Shown here: piece after piece, positions 5,708 to 8,129 of the stretch | How positions within the stretch are numbered: position 1 is the stretch's first letter | How the letters are laid out: each line of letters opens with the position of its first letter | DNA from: JBKEDS01 sp047975545 | GTDB lineage: Bacteria; Bacteroidota; Bacteroidia; Flavobacteriales; Flavobacteriaceae | Direction of reading: 5' to 3' | Length of the DNA stretch: 8,129 bases | Assembly: GCA_047975545.1 (NCBI GenBank) | Contig: JBKEDS010000038.1 | Location: 1-8,129 of the forward strand | The notes under the pieces: generated by a model | The model's input: only the letters and a program-made list of their open reading frames with translations | Databases searched by the model: none | Told to the model about the DNA's origin: nothing | Made by a program: the position numbers and the translations under genes

Positions 5708-5731
5708 CTCTGCGCTCATAACTCACAACTC
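5701..5731 (+). repeat. Heptamer array (CTCATAA) between the S23 gene and atpG
   Basis: Units CTCATAA (5701), CTCTGCG (5708), CTCATAA (5715), CTCACAA (5722) and the partial CTC (5729) follow one another at exact 7-nt steps, giving a 10-bp direct repeat CTCATAACTC at 5701 and 5715. The first unit contains the stop codon of the S23-family gene, and the array ends 6 nt before the atpG ATG. Confidence 0.65.
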
Positions 5732-5737
5732 GAAAGA

Positions 5738-6598
5738 ATGGCAAATTTAAAAGAAATACGTAGCAGAATATCATCGGTATCGTCAACCATGCAAATTACC
5801 AGTGCCATGAAAATGGTATCGGCCGCAAAGTTGAAAAAAGCCCAAGATGCTATTACGGCAATGCGCCCGTATGCCGATAAGCTAACCGAGCTTTTACAAA
5901 GCCTTAGCGCTACTTTGGACGACGACTCCGGAAGCAAGTACTCAGCCCAAAGAGAAGTTAAAAAAGTACTCCTTGTTGCTGTTACCTCCAACAGGGGGTT
6001 GGCAGGTGCCTTTAATGCCAATATTATCAAGGAAGTTAGCAATATGGCAGCACAAAAATACGCCGGGAAGGACGTATCGTATTTAACAATAGGGAAAAAA
6101 GCCAACGATGCCTTTAAAAAAACAAATAAGGTAATTGCAAACAAAAGTAACGTTTTGGATGATTTAACTTTCGATAACGTTGCCGAGGTAGCACAAATAC
6201 TTATGGATAAGTTTGTAGGTGGCGAGTTCGATGTTATCGAAATTGTATACAACAAATTTAAAAACGCCGCAACGCAAATTGTAACGGTCGAGCAGTTTTT
6301 GCCTATTGTTCCGGTAGCGTCGGATACAACGGTTAATGCCGATTATATTTTCGAGCCTTCAAAAGTTGAAATCGTTGAACAGCTAATACCAAAATCGTTA
6401 AAAACGCAATTGTACAAAGGCATTAGGGATTCGTTTGCCAGCGAGCACGGCGCCCGTATGACGGCCATGCACAAAGCAACCGATAACGCCACCGAGTTGC
6501 GCAACCAGCTTAAATTAACCTATAACAAAGCACGGCAAGCGGCCATTACCAACGAAATTCTTGAAATCGTTGGCGGTGCCGAAGCCCTTAATAGTTAG
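5738..6598 (+). CDS. atpG: F1Fo ATP synthase subunit gamma
   Basis: A 286-residue central rotor shaft. The N-terminal helix begins MANLKEIRSRISSV and contains the signature MQITSAMKMVSAAKLKKAQ (18-36), where M24 corresponds to the E. coli M23 region near the catch with beta. The central Rossmann-like domain starts with KKVLLVAVTSNRGLAGAFN (75-93). The C-terminal helix carries SEHGARMTAMHKATDNA (235-251) and TYNKARQAAITNEILEIVGG (261-280), which pair with the N-terminal helix inside the alpha3beta3 cylinder. Length is normal and both terminal helices are complete. It lies directly after a CTCATAA heptamer array, and an intrinsic terminator 23 nt after the stop closes the operon. The genes for beta and epsilon do not follow. 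Confidence 0.97.
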   Translation: MANLKEIRSRISSVSSTMQITSAMKMVSAAKLKKAQDAITAMRPYADKLTELLQSLSATLDDDSGSKYSAQREVKKVLLVAVTSNRGLAGAFNANIIKEVSNMAAQKYAGKDVSYLTIGKKANDAFKKTNKVIANKSNVLDDLTFDNVAEVAQILMDKFVGGEFDVIEIVYNKFKNAATQIVTVEQFLPIVPVASDTTVNADYIFEPSKVEIVEQLIPKSLKTQLYKGIRDSFASEHGARMTAMHKATDNATELRNQLKLTYNKARQAAITNEILEIVGGAEALNS

Positions 6599-6621
6599 GA
6601 AATATATATTTCAATATAATG

Positions 6622-6648
6622 AAGCCCCACATTTTTGTGGGGCTTTTT
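6622..6648 (+). terminator. Intrinsic terminator of the atp operon
   Basis: AAGCCCCACA (6622-6631) pairs perfectly with TGTGGGGCTT (6636-6645) around a TTTT loop, and the T-run extends to 6648. The GC-rich 10-bp stem lies 23 nt after the atpG stop. Because only one A pair precedes the stem on the other strand, it acts mainly in the plus direction. Confidence 0.9.
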
Positions 6649-6744
6649 GTTTTTATAAACATCGAAGATCTTTTGTGCAATGTCATCGGTGGGAAGGGTG
6701 GTGTTTTTGTCTGTACGGTGGTATTCTCGAGAGGACGAATTTGG

Positions 6745-6834
6745 ATGATGCTTATGAGAATATCTTATCCAAACCGTCTTATAGCCTATATGCTTTTGGG
6801 AAAACAACTATTTTAGATTTTCCATAAGCATCAT
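6745..6834. repeat. 12-bp perfect inverted repeat with 66-nt interval
   Basis: ATGATGCTTATG (6745-6756) is repeated in reverse complement as CATAAGCATCAT (6823-6834). Nothing between the arms looks like a gene. They might be ends of a tiny miniature element, the arms of a long RNA hairpin, or a remnant. I see no flanking target-site duplication. Confidence 0.4.
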
Positions 6835-6853
6835 TACGAATATAGTAAAGCAA

Positions 6854-6905
6854 TCCCTTTAATAAATGAAAGGGACTCTTGGAGCTCCGTAGAAGCGATG
6901 TCCTT
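6854..6905. repeat. Clustered small palindromes, interspersed-repeat-like
   Basis: TCCCTTT (6854-6860) pairs with AAAGGGA (6869-6875), the perfect palindrome GGAGCTCC stands at 6881-6888, and GCTCC-GTA-GAAGC (6884-6896) forms a stem with one mismatch. The stretch GGAGCTCCGTAGAAGCGATG resembles, from memory, a family of GCTCCGTAGGAGC-type intergenic palindromic repeats common in Bacteroidota. This copy would be a degenerate one. Confidence 0.35.
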
Positions 6906-7018
6906 TTTGGGCTTTTAAAATTATACTTTTTACTTCATAGGCATATTTTAATAATGCCATTAAAAAATAATTCATATGTATTAAAAATACGATAAAAACT
7001 ATTTATCAAAAACAAATT

Positions 7019-7051
7019 AAAATAAGGCTTTTTTTAAGGGCTTATTTTTTT
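7019..7051 (+). terminator. Terminator-like hairpin with no matching gene
   Basis: AAAATAAG (7019-7026) pairs with CTTATTTT (7041-7048), and weaker inner pairing (C-G, T-G, T-A, T-A) extends it. The T-run covers 7045-7051. The stem is A/T-rich and therefore weak. No intact plus-strand gene precedes it after the atpG terminator, so it may end a small transcript or belong to decayed sequence. Confidence 0.35.
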
Positions 7052-7122
7052 AGAATGTACTTCTCTTGTTTTTTAAATTAAATTCTTTTAAATCTCAAAA
7101 ATCACTTAGTGTGCGCTTATGA

Positions 7123-7452
7123 GATGAGTGTAATGACATTTTGACGTCAGGGGTTACGCTTGCTGATAGTCCTGGGGAGTATATTCTTGTTACATCGGGT
7201 ACTGGAACACAAAGTTTTCAAAATGTAATTGATTGTGATACCATTCGCCATTTCGATAGTTTAAAGTATAATAATATTGATGCTATTCTTTCGTATAAAT
7301 ATACTATAGCTGTTGCGGGGATAATAATATTGAATTTTAAGGAAAGATTAACAAAAATTTTTGTATTTCATCGATTAAAATCGAGTAGTAACAGAATTAG
7401 ATATTACTTTCGTTCAATTAATTACTATTTAGTAGGTAAAATTAATTACTGA
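7123..7452 (+). pseudogene. Unrecognised coding remnant, uncertain
   Basis: An open frame runs from just after a TGA at 7120-7122 to a stop at 7450-7452. It has no ATG near its beginning; only a TTG at 7141 could start it. The first 60 or so residues (for example SGVTLADSPGEYILVTSGTG, then TQSFQNVIDCDTIRHFDSL) have a mixed, protein-like composition. The rest turns A/T-rich and rich in Ile, Lys, Asn and Tyr, as expected for noncoding DNA. I do not recognise a family. It could be the 3' relic of a lost gene whose frame then runs on by chance, or it could be noncoding throughout. Confidence 0.25.
7416..7450 (+). repeat. 11-bp direct repeat, 24-nt spacing
   Basis: AATTAATTACT occurs at 7416-7426 and again at 7440-7450, each followed a few bases later by AGTA. 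The copies lie on similar faces of the helix (24 nt apart), about 80-115 nt before the surface-protein ATG. They could be a paired regulator site, although A/T-rich sequence makes chance repeats common. Confidence 0.3.
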
Positions 7453-7479
7453 TAGTAAATTTTTCATAGATACAGATAT

Positions 7480-7499
7480 CACTTTTTATAGTAAAAGTG
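7480..7499. promoter_or_regulatory. Small dyad upstream of the surface-protein gene
   Basis: CACTTTT (7480-7486) pairs with AAAAGTG (7493-7499) around a 6-nt interval, ending 30 nt before the ATG at 7530. It could be an operator half-site pair or a leader hairpin. I could not find an exact TAnnTTTG promoter box nearby. Confidence 0.3.
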
Positions 7500-7529
7500 T
7501 TAAAATATAATAAGTTAAAACAATATATT

Positions 7530-8129
7530 ATGCTAAATGTTTTCCCTAATTTAAGAAATAGTGTAGCAACTTCTACGGTTTTTCAATTCAAAAAGTATTT
7601 TTTCTCAATTTTGATGATGCTATCTGCGGGGTTGGCAATTGCCCAAACGTTCGATGCAACTAAAACAATTGCTTGTGACGAGTCCGATTTTTACCAAACC
7701 ATAAATTACAGCACTACCGGTTCTAGTTATCGTTTTGTTAAAATTAATCTTCAAAACGTTGCATTTACACAAATTTCAAACTTAACGGCTAATGGGTTAA
7801 GTACAGGGATAAACTCTATTGGGTATGATGTAGTAACCAGGTTTATTTATGGTATCGAGGCGAATAGCCCTAATCATTTGTATAGAATTAACAGCATTGG
7901 GCAAATTCAAGATTTGGGAACCATTTCAGGTTTAACAGGTTCCAATAATGCGGGTGATTTTGACTCGGCAGGTAATTATTATGTCGGGGGGGGGCTCAAT
8001 GGAAATTTATTTAAAGTAAACATTAGCACTAAAGTAGCAACTCGCATAAGAAGTTTAAATGGGTATCAAATAGCTGATTTAGCTTTTAACCCTAAAGATG
8101 GGCATATTTATGCATGGTCTAGTTCTGGC
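7530..8129 (+). CDS. Secreted surface protein with DUF6923-like region, 3' end outside window
   Basis: Two hundred codons are open from the ATG at 7530 to the window edge. An unusually long N-region of about 20 residues precedes the basic pair FKKYFF, a hydrophobic core (SILMMLSAGLAIA, 26-38) and a likely signal-peptidase cut at AIA-Q (38/39), so the protein is exported. The mature part has repeated propeller-like elements: INSIGYDVVTRFIYGIEA, NHLYRINSIGQIQDLGTI, GDFDSAGNYYVGGG, LFKVNISTKVATRIRSL and IADLAFNPKDGHIYAW. This rhythm recalls the DUF6923 region found in large Bacteroidota surface proteins, often carried to the surface by type IX secretion; the C-terminal sorting domain would lie beyond the window. 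A run of nine G (7986-7994) encodes GGG in frame and could make expression phase-variable. No gene follows in view, so operon membership is unknown. Confidence 0.8.
   Translation, partial: MLNVFPNLRNSVATSTVFQFKKYFFSILMMLSAGLAIAQTFDATKTIACDESDFYQTINYSTTGSSYRFVKINLQNVAFTQISNLTANGLSTGINSIGYDVVTRFIYGIEANSPNHLYRINSIGQIQDLGTISGLTGSNNAGDFDSAGNYYVGGGLNGNLFKVNISTKVATRIRSLNGYQIADLAFNPKDGHIYAWSSSG
7986..7994 (+). repeat. Nine-G homopolymer tract inside the surface-protein gene
   Basis: Nine consecutive G encode three glycines (residues 153-155) in an otherwise A/T-rich gene. With eight G the frame meets TAA eight codons after the tract, and with ten G it meets TAA six codons after it. Only multiples of three relative to nine keep the protein intact, which is the arrangement of a slipped-strand contingency locus. 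Confidence 0.75.

Larger units (their letters stand above)
6650..7122. other. Intergenic stretch without a convincing gene
   Basis: No reading frame here looks like a known protein on either strand. The stretch holds a 12-bp inverted repeat (6745-6756 and 6823-6834), a small palindrome cluster near 6854-6896 and a terminator-like hairpin at 7019-7051. Minus-strand frames around 6610-6960 give protein-like fragments (for example GLLYYIRNDAYGKSKIVVF), but these are short, broken by stops and have no clear start. They fit decayed sequence or the chance translation of an interspersed repeat. Confidence 0.6.

Noticed and set aside
5716..6255. Minus-strand frame of 179 codons opposite atpG
   Set aside because: It overlaps the conserved gamma subunit and shows no family features.
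6595..6807. Minus-strand frame with protein-like stretch around SREYHRTDKNTTLPTDDIAQ
   Set aside because: It starts only with TTG and reads straight through the operon terminator hairpin, and I recognise no family. At most it is a relic, too weak to list as a gene.
6561..6827. Plus-strand frames crossing the atpG terminator
   Set aside because: They overlap the end of atpG and the terminator and have Cys/Phe/Trp-rich composition typical of noncoding translation.
7142..7149. TGACGTCA palindrome as an operator
   Set aside because: A single 8-bp palindrome inside a doubtful coding relic, with no promoter box nearby, is not enough.
7371..7384. TCGAT/ATCGA palindrome
   Set aside because: A 5-bp stem in A/T-rich sequence is expected by chance.

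Overview
The window comes from a member of the Bacteroidota, most likely a flavobacterium. The evidence is the gene order (bactofilin, AtpZ/AtpI-like, small four-helix membrane protein, then atpB-E-F-H-A-G), the absence of atpD/atpC from the cluster, an AtpB with a signal peptide and a His-rich extension, a TAnnTTTG-type promoter, A/T-rich leaders without clear Shine-Dalgarno sequences, and a T9SS-era-style secreted surface protein at the right edge. No species can be named from the sequence alone.

Layout. Positions 2-88 hold the C-terminal tail of an upstream gene. A tightly packed trio follows: bactofilin (100-507), an AtpZ/AtpI-family protein with a GTG start inside the bactofilin gene (479-697), and a DUF6168-like membrane protein (697-1089). 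A 104-nt gap carries a good Bacteroidota promoter box, and then come atpB (1194-2270), atpE (2351-2542), atpF (2626-3126), atpH (3129-3665), atpA (3727-5307) and atpG (5738-6598), ending in a strong intrinsic terminator (6622-6648). These genes supply the whole membrane Fo part (a, c, b) and the delta, alpha and gamma subunits of the rotary ATP synthase. Beta and epsilon must be encoded elsewhere.

The operon is interrupted in two informative ways. A 16-bp hairpin followed by a T-run lies directly after atpE, so some transcripts probably stop there, which would favour the many-copy c subunit. Between atpA and atpG sits a foreign-looking insert: a four-helix-bundle (S23 / 23S rRNA intervening-sequence family) gene broken by a one-base deletion and flanked by short 7-bp-period repeats in opposite orientation. 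Other 7-bp-period arrays lie in the atpB-atpE and atpH-atpA gaps.

Positions 6650-7529 contain no convincing intact gene. This stretch holds inverted repeats, an interspersed-repeat-like palindrome, an orphan terminator-like hairpin and a possible coding remnant (7123-7452). From 7530 to the window end runs the 5' part of a secreted surface protein with a DUF6923-like region. It carries a run of nine G in frame, and either a gain or a loss of one G would stop translation within about a dozen codons, making it a candidate phase-variable surface gene.
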